DNA from: Streptomyces liliiviolaceus
GTDB taxonomy: Bacteria > Actinomycetota > Actinomycetes > Streptomycetales > Streptomycetaceae
Length of the DNA stretch: 64,000 nucleotides
Assembly: GCF_018070025.1 (NCBI RefSeq)
Contig: NZ_JAGPYQ010000001.1
Coordinates: forward strand, 3,906,001 to 3,970,000
Reading direction: 5' to 3'
Shown: positions 23,139 through 31,783 of the stretch, piece by piece
How the letters are laid out: each line of letters begins with the position of its first letter
Numbering within the stretch: position 1 is the stretch's first letter
Program-made: the position numbers and the translations under genes
Notes under the pieces: generated by a model
The model's input: the letters and a program-made list of their open reading frames with translations, nothing else
Told to the model about the DNA's origin: nothing
The model's database searches: none

Positions 23139-24128
23139 TTAGGGGACCACCACGATCTTTCGGCCGATGCCCGAGGCGAACTGGTCCAGGGCCTGGGGGT
23201 ACTGGTCCAGCGGGAGGCGGTCGCTGATGAAGATGTCCGGGTCCAGGACACCCGTCGAGAAGAGCTCCGCCGCACGCTCGAAGCTGTGGAGCACCGCCAT
23301 CGAACCGGTGATCGTGATCTCCTGGTTGTAGATGCGGTACGGGTCGATGGACACCCGCGTCGCGTAGTCGGCCACCCCGAACTGGAGGAACGTGCCGGCC
23401 TTGGCGACCCGCTCCAGACCGTCCTGGATCGCCGCCGCGTTGCCCGTGGCGTCGACCACCAGGTCCCAGCCCTGCGGCCGGTCCAGCTCGTCGGCGCTGG
23501 TCGCGGACGCGGAGACGCCGAGCTTCTGGGCGGTGGTGAGACGCTGCTCGTTGATGTCGACCATGTCGACGCTCGCCGCGCCCGTCCGCTTCGCCAGCTC
23601 CAGCATCATCAGGCCCATCGTCCCGGATCCGTAGATCAGGACATGGGAGCCGAGGCGGGAGTTGAGGACGTCGTAGCCGCGTACCGCGCAGGAGAGCGGT
23701 TCGATCAGGGCCGCGTCCTGGGTGCGTACGTGCTCGGGGAGCTTGACGCAGTTCGCCACCGGTGCGACCGCGTACTGGGCGGCGCCGCCCGCCGTGGTCA
23801 CGCCGATCGCGGCCCAGCGCTCACAGAGGTTGTTGTGGCCCGTACGGCAGTAGCGGCACTCGTAGCAGTAGAGGGAGGGGTCCACGGCCACCTGGTCGCC
23901 GACCGAGAGTTCCGTGACCTGTCGGCCCACGCCGACGACCTCGCCCGCGAACTCGTGGCCGGGGACGATCGGCAGCTTGGGCGCGAACTCGCCCTGGAGG
24001 ATGTGCAGGTCCGTGCCGCACAGTCCGCACGCCGACACCTCCACGACGACCTCGCGGGGGCCCGGTGTCGGGTCCGGGACCTCGGAGACGACGGCCTTTC
24101 CCACGGACTCGATGACGGCGGCCTTCAT
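23139..24128 (-). CDS. Zinc-dependent medium-chain alcohol/polyol dehydrogenase
   Basis: A 329-aa MDR protein. The catalytic zinc region is CGLCGTDLHI with PGHEFAGEVV near residues 34-66. The structural zinc lobe is CYECRYCRTGHNNLCE. The Rossmann motif is GSGTMGLMMLELAKRTG, with VDINEQR suggesting NAD preference (Asp at the end of beta 2). It probably oxidises a sugar alcohol delivered by the ABC importer with which it is translationally coupled (ATGA overlap at 24125-24128). Sorbitol, mannitol, xylitol or arabitol are all possible; sequence alone does not decide. Confidence 0.85.
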   Translation of the reverse strand: MKAAVIESVGKAVVSEVPDPTPGPREVVVEVSACGLCGTDLHILQGEFAPKLPIVPGHEFAGEVVGVGRQVTELSVGDQVAVDPSLYCYECRYCRTGHNNLCERWAAIGVTTAGGAAQYAVAPVANCVKLPEHVRTQDAALIEPLSCAVRGYDVLNSRLGSHVLIYGSGTMGLMMLELAKRTGAASVDMVDINEQRLTTAQKLGVSASATSADELDRPQGWDLVVDATGNAAAIQDGLERVAKAGTFLQFGVADYATRVSIDPYRIYNQEITITGSMAVLHSFERAAELFSTGVLDPDIFISDRLPLDQYPQALDQFASGIGRKIVVVP

Positions 24129-25003
24129 TTCACGGCTCCCAGCGACAGGCCCTGGACCAGTTTGTCCTGGGCGGCGAACCCTGCGGCGAGCACCGGCAGG
24201 GAGACGACGAGCGACGCGGCGCACACCTTCGCCAGGAACAGGCCCTGGCTGGTGATGAAGCCGGTGAGGAAGACCGGGGCGGTCTCCGCCACCACGCCCG
24301 TCAGCACGCGGGCGAACAGCAACTCGTTCCAGCTGAAGATGAAACAGATGAGGGAGGTGGCGGCGATACCGGGGAGGGCGATCGGAGCCACGACGCGGGT
24401 GAGGATCGTGGGGAGTTTGGCGCCGTCTATCTGCGCCGCCTCGATGATCGCCACCGGGACCTCGGAGAGGAAGGACTGCATCATCCACACCGCGATCGGA
24501 AGGTTCATCGAGGTGTAGAGGATGACCAGGAGCCAGATGTTGTCCAGCATCCCGGTGTTCTTCGCGAAGAGGTAGATCGGGAGGAGGCCCGCGACGACCG
24601 GCAGCATCTTCGTGGAGAGGAAGAAGAAGAGGACGTCCGTCCACTTCTTGACCGGGCGGATGGAGAGCGCGTACGCGGCGGGGAGGGCGAGGATCAGGAC
24701 GAGGAGCGTCGACGCCAGGGACGCCACGGTCGAGTTGATCAGGGACGGCCAGGGGCTCGCCCCGCCGCCCGTGCCGAAGAACTCGCGGTAGCCGTCGAGG
24801 GTGAGCGGTGCCGCGAAGGACGGTGGGTTGGTCGCCGCGTCCGATTCGGAGTGGAAGGACGTCAGGGCCATCCAGGCGATGGGCAGGAAGAAGACGATGC
24901 CGGCCAGCCAGGCGACCAGGCCCAGGCCCCGTCCCTTGGGGCGGCGGGGGCCGGGGTCGGCGGACTTGGTGCTGGGACGGGCTTGTACGGCGGTGGCGGT
25001 CAT
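24125..25003 (-). CDS. Sugar/polyol ABC transporter permease (MalG type)
   Basis: A 292-aa integral membrane protein with about six helices and the EAA loop EAAQIDGAKLPTILTRVVAPIALPG that docks the ATPase. The N-terminal Pro/Arg-rich tail is cytoplasmic. Start and stop overlap its neighbours by ATGA on both sides, so binding protein, two permeases and dehydrogenase form one tightly coupled unit. There is no ATPase gene in the unit. Confidence 0.88.
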   Translation of the reverse strand: MTATAVQARPSTKSADPGPRRPKGRGLGLVAWLAGIVFFLPIAWMALTSFHSESDAATNPPSFAAPLTLDGYREFFGTGGGASPWPSLINSTVASLASTLLVLILALPAAYALSIRPVKKWTDVLFFFLSTKMLPVVAGLLPIYLFAKNTGMLDNIWLLVILYTSMNLPIAVWMMQSFLSEVPVAIIEAAQIDGAKLPTILTRVVAPIALPGIAATSLICFIFSWNELLFARVLTGVVAETAPVFLTGFITSQGLFLAKVCAASLVVSLPVLAAGFAAQDKLVQGLSLGAVK

Positions 25004-25941
25004 GCGCGGGACACCTCCTCGCGGAACAGGGACGAGACCACGCGCAGCGCGAAGGTCGCGATGATGATCGAGCCGATGACGACCAGGACGCCGGCCGCGG
25101 AGGCGAGGCCGTTCTCGTGGGCCTGGTAGAAGGTCTGGTAGACGGTGTAGGGGAGGTTCGCCGTGCCCAGACCGCCGGACGTGATCGTGAAGACCGCGTC
25201 GAAGTTCTGCACGATGTAGATCGAGCCGAGCAGGGCGCCCAGTTCGAGGTAGCGGCGCAGGTGGGGCAGAGTGAGGTAGCGGAAGACCTGCCAGTTGCTC
25301 GCGCCGTCGACCCTGGCCGCCTCGATCTGCTGGTGGTCCCGGCTCTGCAGGCCCGCCAGCAGGATCAGCATCATGAAGGGCGTCCACTGCCAGACGAGGG
25401 ACGCCTCGATGGCGAGCAGCGGGGTGTTGGAGATCCAGTCGGGCTGTGGGCCGCCCACATAGTGCAGCAAGCCATTGAGCAGGCCGTACTCAGGGTTGTA
25501 GAGCACATGCTTCCAGAGCAGGGCGGCCGCTACGGGCACCACCAGGAAGGGTGCGATCAACAGGGTGCGGACCAGGCCGCGGCCCCGGAACTTGCGGTCC
25601 AGGAGGAGGGCGAGGCCCAGGCCCAGGACCAGGCTGGCCAGGACGACGGAGACCGTCAGCAGGATGGTCACCCAGACCGACTTGCGCAGGGCCGCGTCGG
25701 TGAGGACCTCCGTGTAGTTGCCGAAGCCCGTGAAGCTGCGGGCGTCCGGATACAGGGAGTTCCAGTCGAAGAAGGAGATCACCAGCGTGGCCACGAACGG
25801 CAGCTGGGTCACGGCGATCATGAAGATCAGGGCGGGCAGGAGGGGGGCCCGGGTCGCCCAGGCGCGGATGCGGCCGGAGGGCTGCCTCTTCTGCGTGTCT
25901 ACGGATGGTGCGGCCACGGGGGCTGTCGTTGTCGCGGTCAT
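25000..25941 (-). CDS. Sugar/polyol ABC transporter permease (MalF type)
   Basis: A 313-aa permease with six predicted helices. The EAA motif EAARVDGASNWQVFRYLTLPHLRR lies in the second half. The family signature SFFDWNSLYPD..FTGFGNYTEVLTD follows the first helix. It pairs with the MalG-type permease downstream to form the membrane channel for a polyol or sugar captured by the adjacent binding lipoprotein. ATG 25941 overlaps the binding-protein stop. Confidence 0.88.
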   Translation of the reverse strand: MTATTTAPVAAPSVDTQKRQPSGRIRAWATRAPLLPALIFMIAVTQLPFVATLVISFFDWNSLYPDARSFTGFGNYTEVLTDAALRKSVWVTILLTVSVVLASLVLGLGLALLLDRKFRGRGLVRTLLIAPFLVVPVAAALLWKHVLYNPEYGLLNGLLHYVGGPQPDWISNTPLLAIEASLVWQWTPFMMLILLAGLQSRDHQQIEAARVDGASNWQVFRYLTLPHLRRYLELGALLGSIYIVQNFDAVFTITSGGLGTANLPYTVYQTFYQAHENGLASAAGVLVVIGSIIIATFALRVVSSLFREEVSRA

Positions 25942-27308
25942 CGTCCCTCGTACTCCTCGGCGATCTCCTCGGCCAGCTTCTGGGACTTCTTCAGGGCCGA
26001 CTCGACGGACTGGCGTCCGGCGATGGCCGCGCTGATCTCCTGCGAGACCTTGGTGCCGAGATCGGTGAACTCGGGGATGCCGACGAACTGGATGCCGGGC
26101 GCGGGCCGCGGCTGCACGCCGGGATCGGTGGGCCGGGCGCCCTCGATGGCTTCCTTGGTCATCTCCTGGAAGGCGCCGGCCTCCTTGCGGTAGTCGGCGT
26201 TGGTGTACGTCGAGGCGCGCTTGCCGGCCGGCACGTTGGACCAGCCGATCTCGTCGCCCACCAGCTGCTCGTACTCCTTGCTGGACGCCCAGGAGACGAA
26301 CTTCCACGCCTTGTCGGGGTTGCGGGAGGCGTCCTGGATGCCCCAGGCCCAGGTGTAGAGCCAGCCGGAGGACTCCGTCTTGTCGACCGGCGCCGGTGCG
26401 TAACCGATCTTGCCCTTGACCGGGGACTTCGCCGCCTCCAGGGAACCGGCCGCGGACGTGGCGTCGTACCACATGGCGACCTTGCCCTGGGTCAGGTTGT
26501 TGAGGCACTCGGCGAAGCCGGACTGGGCCGCGCCGGACTCGCCGTGCTTGCGGACGAGGTCGACGTAGAACTTGGTCGCCTTCTCGAACTCGGGGGAGTC
26601 GAGCCGTGCCTTCCAGTCCTTGTCGAACCAGGTGCCGCCGAAGGTGTTCACGACCGTGGTGAGCGGGGCCATGATCTCGCCCCAGCCGGGCAGGCCGCGC
26701 AGACAGATGCCCTTCATGCCGGACTCGGCGCCGTCGGCCTTGGCGGCGAGGTCGGCGATCTCGTCCCAGGTCGGACGGTCGGGCATCGTCAGGCCCTTCT
26801 TCGCGAACACGTCCTTGCGGTACATCAGGAAGGACGACTCGCCGTAGAAGGGCTGTCCGTAGAGCTTGCCGTCCTCCGCGGTGAGGGACTGGCGCATGGG
26901 CTTGAGGACGTCCTGCTCGTCGTAGCCCGGGTCCTTGGCGACGTACGAGTCCATCTCGCGCAGCCAGTCGTTCTTGGCGTAGATCGGTATCTCGTAGTTG
27001 GAGAGCGTCGCGACGTCGTACTGGCCGGCCTGGTTGGCGAAGTCCTGGCTGATCTTGTCGCGGACGTCGTTCTCCGGCAGCACGGTGAAGTTCACCTTGA
27101 TGCCGGTCTCCTTGGTGAAGTGGGCCGCGGTGAGCTTCTGCAGCTCCACCATCTGCGGGTTGTTGACCATGAGGACGTTGATGGAGTTGCCACCGGAGCC
27201 CGCACCGCCCGCTCCGGCCCAGCAACCGGAGAGCAGCGGGGCGAGCAGCGTCCCTGCGGCGGCCGCGGCGAACATCGCGCGCGGCCTCCGTCGGCTCTGG
27301 GTTCGCAT
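25938..27308 (-). CDS. Extracellular solute-binding lipoprotein of the polyol ABC importer
   Basis: A 456-aa protein with a basic n-region, a hydrophobic core and lipobox LLSG-Cys29, so it is anchored outside the membrane. The mature part has the cluster B substrate-binding fold: DVATLSNYEIPIYAKNDWLREMDSY, GQPFYGESSFLMYRKDVFAKKGL, GWLYTWAWGIQDASRNPDKAWKFVSWASS. The arrangement binding protein-MalF-MalG-dehydrogenase under a DeoR regulator is typical of sugar-alcohol uptake. GGAG lies 6 nt before the ATG at 27308. Confidence 0.88.
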   Translation of the reverse strand: MRTQSRRRPRAMFAAAAAGTLLAPLLSGCWAGAGGAGSGGNSINVLMVNNPQMVELQKLTAAHFTKETGIKVNFTVLPENDVRDKISQDFANQAGQYDVATLSNYEIPIYAKNDWLREMDSYVAKDPGYDEQDVLKPMRQSLTAEDGKLYGQPFYGESSFLMYRKDVFAKKGLTMPDRPTWDEIADLAAKADGAESGMKGICLRGLPGWGEIMAPLTTVVNTFGGTWFDKDWKARLDSPEFEKATKFYVDLVRKHGESGAAQSGFAECLNNLTQGKVAMWYDATSAAGSLEAAKSPVKGKIGYAPAPVDKTESSGWLYTWAWGIQDASRNPDKAWKFVSWASSKEYEQLVGDEIGWSNVPAGKRASTYTNADYRKEAGAFQEMTKEAIEGARPTDPGVQPRPAPGIQFVGIPEFTDLGTKVSQEISAAIAGRQSVESALKKSQKLAEEIAEEYEGR

Positions 27309-27322
27309 GGATCACTCCTGGA

Positions 27323-27334
27323 TGTATCAGTACA
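27323..27334. promoter_or_regulatory. Inverted repeat immediately upstream of the importer operon
   Basis: TGTATCAGTACA contains the inverted half-sites TGTA/TACA and lies 15-26 nt before the binding-protein start. It is a candidate operator for the DeoR-type regulator encoded upstream. No experimental basis. Confidence 0.35.
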
Positions 27335-27430
27335 AATGGGATGACATGGGGATGGCAGGGGCTCACGAGGGGCCGGCAGGGGGAGTGTGGTGCCGTTGTG
27401 GTGGGTCGGTCGGGTTTTCGGACTCCTGGG

Positions 27431-28201
27431 TCAGACTCGGATGACCTGAGGGCCCTGCATCGAGTAGCGGTGGGCCTCGGAGGTGGGGAGGAACGTGCTG
27501 GTGACGATCGCCTCCAGGGCGCTGATCTCCGCGAAGCGGCAGAAGCTGACCGCGCCGAACTTGGTGTGCACGCCCGCGAAGACCGTGCGGCGCGCGGCCC
27601 GGACGGCCTGTGACTTGACCTCGCTGACGGCCGGGTCGGGGGTGGTGAGGCCGTGTTCGCGCGAGATGCCGTTGGCGCCGATGAACGCCAGGTCGATGAC
27701 GAAGCCCGCGAGCATCTTCGTCGTCCAGTGGTCGACGGTGGCCAGCGTGCCGGGCCTGACCCGGCCGCCCAGCAGCAGCACCGTCTTGTTGTCGGCCTCG
27801 GCGAGCGCGCCCGCGGTGGCCAGGGACGCGGTGACCACGGTCAGCGGTCGGTCCCTGGGCAGTGACTCGGCGATGAGCTGGGGGGTGAAGCCCTCGTCGA
27901 CGAAGACCGTCTCCGCGTCCCCGAGCAGCTCGGCCGCCGCGGCGGCGATCCGGCGCTTCTCGGGTACGTGGCTGGTGGCGCGGAAGGCGAGCGTCGTCTC
28001 GAAGCCGGCGCTCTCCACGGGATAGGCGCCGCCGTGGGTGCGGCGGACGAGGCCGTGGTCCTCCAGGGCGCGCAGATCGCGGCGCACGGTCTCCCTGGCG
28101 ACACCCAGCTCGGCCGCGAGCTCGTTCACGTCGACGGCGCCCGTGCGTCGGGCGGTCTTCACGATCGCCCGCTGCCGTTCTTCCGCGCTCATGCCCGACA
28201 C
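27431..28201 (-). CDS. DeoR-family regulator of the polyol importer operon
   Basis: A 256-aa DeoR protein. The N-terminal helix-turn-helix has VNELAAELGVARETVRRDLRALEDHGLVRRTHGGAY (residues 24-59), the family signature. The C-terminal sugar-phosphate-sensing DeoRC domain includes VFVDEGFTPQLIAESL, VVTASLATAGAL, LLLGGRVRPGTLATVD, DLAFIGANGI and VHTKFG. The GTG at 28201 has GGGAG 9 nt upstream; an internal ATG at codon 4 is the alternative. It is 122 bp upstream of the binding protein in the same direction and probably represses the operon until a phosphorylated sugar appears. Confidence 0.87.
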   Translation of the reverse strand: MSGMSAEERQRAIVKTARRTGAVDVNELAAELGVARETVRRDLRALEDHGLVRRTHGGAYPVESAGFETTLAFRATSHVPEKRRIAAAAAELLGDAETVFVDEGFTPQLIAESLPRDRPLTVVTASLATAGALAEADNKTVLLLGGRVRPGTLATVDHWTTKMLAGFVIDLAFIGANGISREHGLTTPDPAVSEVKSQAVRAARRTVFAGVHTKFGAVSFCRFAEISALEAIVTSTFLPTSEAHRYSMQGPQVIRV

Positions 28202-28402
28202 CCGCTTCCGCTCCCTTGCGTACGTGCCTACTGCCCGTTCGGGCCCGTTCGACCCATGGGGGAAGTTCTACAGCGGGTACGCGCCACTGACCAGGTCTGT
28301 TGCGGGTCCGATGACGCCCGTGTGTGCCCGTTGGGTGAGACGGGCGCCCGCTGCGGACCTGCGGCGGAGCGTAATTCGGGCAGGGGGCGTGCCCGAACGG
28401 CG

Positions 28403-28435
28403 GGGCGGACGGGCCCGTTCGGTGCCCGTCCGCCC
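28403..28435 (-). terminator. Terminator downstream of uronate dehydrogenase
   Basis: A 12-bp perfect stem GGGCGGACGGGC/GCCCGTCCGCCC with a 9-nt loop lies 66 bp past the dehydrogenase stop. The 300-bp gap to the DeoR gene otherwise holds only the DeoR upstream region, which is rich in CCCGTTCGGG-type repeats. Confidence 0.75.
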
Positions 28436-28500
28436 TGTGGGGTCGTCCGTATGGGGTGGCTTGAAGTGTCGGCGGGGCCCGCCGCGGGCGGCCGGGAGCG

Positions 28501-29337
28501 TCAGTGGGGCCACACCGGGGGGTTGGTGACGAAGGCGCCGCCGAGGCGGGCGTGGTCCGGGTTCGACGGGTCCAGTTCGCCCTGGTCCGCGATCAGCTTC
28601 TCGGCGTACTGCTCGGAGTCGTCCTGCGGCTCGTAACCCAGCGCGCGGGCGGACGACAGGTCCCACCACAGGCGGGTGTTGGCGGAGGAGCCGTGGACGA
28701 CGCTGTGGCCGACGTGCTCGGCGGTCAGGGCCGCGTGGAAGAGGCGGGCGCCGTCGCCGGGGCTCATCCAGACCGACAGCATGCGCACGGTGGTCGGCTC
28801 CAGGAAGCAGGAGCCGATGCGCACGGAGACGGTCTCCAGGCCGTGCTTGTCCCAGTAGAACTGAGCCAGGTCCTCGCCGAAGGACTTGGAGAGGCCGTAG
28901 AAGGTGTCCGGGCGGCGCGGGGTGTCGATGGGGATGAGGGCGCCCGGCTCGTGGGGCGCCTCGCCCTCGGGGCGCGGGGTGAAGCCGACCGCGTGGTTGG
29001 AGGAGGCGAAGACGATCCGCCCGACGCCCTCCTCGCGCGCGGCCTCGTACAGGTTGTAGGTGCCCTCGATGTTCGCCTTCAGGATCTTCTCGAAGGTGGA
29101 TTCGAGGGAGATGCCCGCGAGGTGGATGACGGCGTCCGCGCCCCGGACGGCCTCGCGCAGGGCCTCCTTGTCGCCGAGGTCCGCGGTGATCGCGTCCGGC
29201 TCGCCCTCGATGGGCAGCATGTCGAGGAGGCGCAGTTCGTAGCCGTAGGCGGGGAGCAGTCCGCGCATCAGGGTGCCGAGGCCTCCGGCGGCGCCGGTGA
29301 GCAGGACGGTGCGGGGAGCGGTGCGCGGAGCGGGCAT
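28501..29337 (-). CDS. udh: Uronate dehydrogenase (NAD-dependent SDR/epimerase fold)
   Basis: A 278-aa extended short-chain dehydrogenase. The Rossmann motif GAAGGLG is at residues 15-21, the active-site Ser is in FASSNHAVGF (112-113), and Tyr147/Lys151 are in FYGLSKSFGE. HLAGIS, NIEGTYNLYEAAREEGV and VRIGSCFLEPTTVRML are hallmarks of uronate dehydrogenases, which oxidise D-galacturonate or D-glucuronate to the aldarolactone using NAD. AGGAGA lies 7 nt before the ATG. It is divergent from a 5-dehydro-4-deoxyglucarate dehydratase, which acts later in the same oxidative pathway. Confidence 0.88.
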   Translation of the reverse strand: MPAPRTAPRTVLLTGAAGGLGTLMRGLLPAYGYELRLLDMLPIEGEPDAITADLGDKEALREAVRGADAVIHLAGISLESTFEKILKANIEGTYNLYEAAREEGVGRIVFASSNHAVGFTPRPEGEAPHEPGALIPIDTPRRPDTFYGLSKSFGEDLAQFYWDKHGLETVSVRIGSCFLEPTTVRMLSVWMSPGDGARLFHAALTAEHVGHSVVHGSSANTRLWWDLSSARALGYEPQDDSEQYAEKLIADQGELDPSNPDHARLGGAFVTNPPVWPH

Positions 29338-29406
29338 CCTCGGGTCTCCTAGAATCAGCAGCCGTATGCATATGCGTAAGCGTGTACGGCATTCACATCC
29401 ATGGAC

Positions 29407-29436
29407 ACGCTATGGATCGTTCGCCGCTCGCGTCAA
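29407..29436 (-). promoter_or_regulatory. udh promoter
   Basis: On the minus strand, TTGACG (29436-29431), an 18-bp spacer and TAGCGT (29412-29407). The AT-rich segment 29362-29390, with overlapping palindromes such as GCATATGC, lies between it and the udh start and is a likely operator. Confidence 0.6.
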
Positions 29437-29529
29437 GTGTCGCGCGAAGGGTCCGGATCCGCTGTCGGTCGGCGTCGTTTCCGGTGCTTTCTTGCTCCGG
29501 AATTGCTTCGGGAATGCGGGTTTGCCCGC

Positions 29530-29559
29530 TTGACCGGCCGCGACGGCGAGCTCTAGCGT
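29530..29559 (+). promoter_or_regulatory. kdgD promoter
   Basis: TTGACC (29530-29535), an 18-bp spacer and TAGCGT (29554-29559). The hexamers and spacing mirror the divergent udh promoter, suggesting co-regulation. The start codon is 77 bp downstream. Confidence 0.55.
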
Positions 29560-29635
29560 GGGCGAGTTCAGGGATATGGACGTAAGTCAGAAACGTGCAC
29601 GGGTGGCGTGTGCGTACATGCTCTAGGGAGAGCCC

Positions 29636-30577
29636 GTGTCGTCAGCCCCCCTCGCCGCTCGACTCAGTATCCCCAGTGGGCCGCTGTTCTTCCCCGTCAC
29701 CGCGTACGACCGTGACGGAGCCGTCGACCTGGACGTCTACCGCGAGCACGTCCGGCGGGGCGTCGAGGCCGGTGCCGCCGCCGTCTTCGCCTGCTGCGGC
29801 ACCGGCGAGTTCCACGCGCTCACGCCCGAGGAGTTCCAGGAGTGCGTCCGGGCCGCCGTCGAGGAGACCGCCGGCCGGGTGCCCGTCGTCGCCGGCGCCG
29901 GCTACGGGACCGCCCTCGCGGTGCGCTACGCGCGGCTCGCCGAGGAGGCCGGCGCCGACGGACTGCTCGCCATGCCGCCGTACCTCGTGGTCGCCGGACA
30001 GGAGGGGCTGCTGCGGCACTACACGGAACTGGCCGGCGCCACCTCGCTCGACATCGTCGTGTACCAGCGGGACAACGCCGTGTTCACCCCGGAGACCGTG
30101 GTCGCGCTGGCCCGCACCGAGGGCGTCATCGGCTTCAAGGACGGCACCGGCGACCTCGACCTCATGCAGCGCATCGTCAGCGCCGTACGGTCCGAGGCGC
30201 CCGGCGAGTTCCTGTACTTCAACGGGCTGCCGACCGCCGAACTCACCGGCCTCGCCTACCGGGGCATCGGCATCACGCTCTACTCGTCCGCCGTGTTCTG
30301 CTTCGCGCCCGAGATCGCCCTCGCCTTCCACCGTGCCATCGGCTCCGGCGACGACACGACCGTCAACCGGCTGCTCGACGGCTTCTACCGGCCGCTCGTC
30401 GAACTGCGCGCCCAGGGCCGCGGATACGCCGTCTCGCTCGTCAAGGCCGGTGTACGGCTGCGGGGGCTCGACGTGGGCGAGGTACGGCCGCCGCTGCACG
30501 AACCGTCCGAGGACCACCTCAAACAGCTCGCCCAGCTCATCGAACGCGGCCACGCGCTGCTGGAGGAGGCCAAGTGA
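29636..30577 (+). CDS. kdgD: 5-dehydro-4-deoxyglucarate dehydratase
   Basis: A 313-aa member of the DapA superfamily. CCGTGEFHALTPEEF (GTGEF at 55-59), Tyr143 in VVYQRDNAVF and Schiff-base Lys168 in IGFKDGTGDLDLM match the KdgD subgroup rather than true DapA. It dehydrates and decarboxylates 5-dehydro-4-deoxy-D-glucarate to 2,5-dioxopentanoate, feeding 2-oxoglutarate. The GTG at 29636 has AGGGAG 5 nt upstream. It is divergent from udh and translationally coupled to the hypothetical that follows, so galacturonate oxidation is the likely role. Confidence 0.87.
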   Translation: MSSAPLAARLSIPSGPLFFPVTAYDRDGAVDLDVYREHVRRGVEAGAAAVFACCGTGEFHALTPEEFQECVRAAVEETAGRVPVVAGAGYGTALAVRYARLAEEAGADGLLAMPPYLVVAGQEGLLRHYTELAGATSLDIVVYQRDNAVFTPETVVALARTEGVIGFKDGTGDLDLMQRIVSAVRSEAPGEFLYFNGLPTAELTGLAYRGIGITLYSSAVFCFAPEIALAFHRAIGSGDDTTVNRLLDGFYRPLVELRAQGRGYAVSLVKAGVRLRGLDVGEVRPPLHEPSEDHLKQLAQLIERGHALLEEAK

Positions 30578-31743
30578 GGGCGTCGGCGTTCGTCTATCCG
30601 TGGGACGTCAACGGCGACCCCGGGGCGGCGGCACGCATCGCCGGACTCGGCGTACGGCAGGCGACCCTCGCGTCCGCGTACCACTCCACGCGCGCGCTGA
30701 CCCCGAGGCACCCCCGCCACCGCATCGTCACCGCGCCGCACGCCGCCGTCCTCTATCCGCCGGACGCCGGACGCTGGCAGGGGCGCAGGCTGCGGCCGTA
30801 CGCGGCCGGGGACTGGGCGCCCGGCGACGCGTACGGGGAGGCCGCCGAGCAGCTCGCGGGCGCCGGGCTCGACGTGCACACCTGGGTGGTCCTCGCCCAC
30901 AACTCCCGTATGGGCGAGGAGTTCCCGGACACCTCCGTCACCAACGCGTACGGGGATCGCTATCCGTGGGCTCCTTGCATCGCGCAGCCCGAGACCCGCG
31001 CCCATCTGACCGACCTGGCCGTGGAGGCGGCCGTACGCCCGGGAGCGGCGGGCACGGAACTGGAATCCCTCGGCTGGTACGGGCTCCCGCATCTGCACGC
31101 CCACGACAAGACGTCCGGTGTGGCGCTCGGGGACGCCGGGACGTACCTGATGTCACTGTGCTTCTGCTCCTCGTGCCGCGACGGGTATACGCAACTGGGT
31201 CTCGACGCCGATGAGTTGGCTGTCTCGGTCCGGCGCGCCCTGGAGCCCGTGTGGCGCGGCGGGACGCCCGCCGGGGGCTGGGAGGCCGTGGAGAAGCTGC
31301 TGGGCGGCGAGCTCGCGACGGCCACGCGCGCGTGGCGCGACTCCACCGCCCGCTCCCTCCAGACGGACGTCGTCGGCGCGGTCCGGGCGGCGGCTCCCGT
31401 GGGCTTCCGCATCCTGCTGCACGCGGACCCGGACTCGTACCACGTGGGCGCGAACGCCGGCGTGGACCCGCAGCACATCCTGACCGTCGCCGACGGCGTG
31501 GTCGTCCCGTGCGGGGGAGGGTCCGGGCTGCTGACCCCGTTCGCGGCACACGCCACGGAGGGAAACGTGCTGGCGGCCAACTTCCCCGTGGTGGCGGGAA
31601 TGGGCGGCAGCCCGGCGACTCTCTACGAGGACGCGACGCAGGCGGTCGAACGAGGAGCCACTGAACTACGTCTCTACCACGCGGGGTTGGCGTCGGAGGG
31701 GGACCTGGTGCTGGTCGCGGAGGCGCTGAGGCGGCTGGGCTGA
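30574..31743 (+). CDS. Hypothetical protein coupled to kdgD, TIM-barrel-like
   Basis: A 389-aa protein starting at a GTG in a GTGA overlap with the kdgD stop, with GGAGGAGG upstream. No signal peptide or membrane segment. It opens with the strand VRASAFVYPWDV and contains DVHTWVVLAHNSRMGEEF, NAYGDRYPWAPCIAQPETRAHL, a central CFCSSCRDGY (two Cys pairs) and FRILLHADPD. The pattern looks like a (beta/alpha)8 protein related to uncharacterised glycoside-hydrolase-like families, with a possible metal site at the Cys cluster. Operon position implies a role in uronate or sugar-acid metabolism. I do not recognise a characterised homologue. Confidence 0.75.
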   Translation: MRASAFVYPWDVNGDPGAAARIAGLGVRQATLASAYHSTRALTPRHPRHRIVTAPHAAVLYPPDAGRWQGRRLRPYAAGDWAPGDAYGEAAEQLAGAGLDVHTWVVLAHNSRMGEEFPDTSVTNAYGDRYPWAPCIAQPETRAHLTDLAVEAAVRPGAAGTELESLGWYGLPHLHAHDKTSGVALGDAGTYLMSLCFCSSCRDGYTQLGLDADELAVSVRRALEPVWRGGTPAGGWEAVEKLLGGELATATRAWRDSTARSLQTDVVGAVRAAAPVGFRILLHADPDSYHVGANAGVDPQHILTVADGVVVPCGGGSGLLTPFAAHATEGNVLAANFPVVAGMGGSPATLYEDATQAVERGATELRLYHAGLASEGDLVLVAEALRRLG

Positions 31744-31751
31744 CGGCAGCG

Positions 31752-31783
31752 CTGAAAGGCAGGGGCGAAGCCCCGCCTTTCAG
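31752..31783. terminator. Bidirectional terminator abutting a dispersed-repeat copy
   Basis: CTGAAAGGC then GGGGC pairs with GCCCC then GCCTTTCAG around GAA, with one bulged A. The convergent MFS gene uses the tca at 31780-31782 in the right arm as its stop. A copy of the dispersed GCGCAGTTCCCC repeat (inverted) occupies 31782-31801. Confidence 0.8.
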
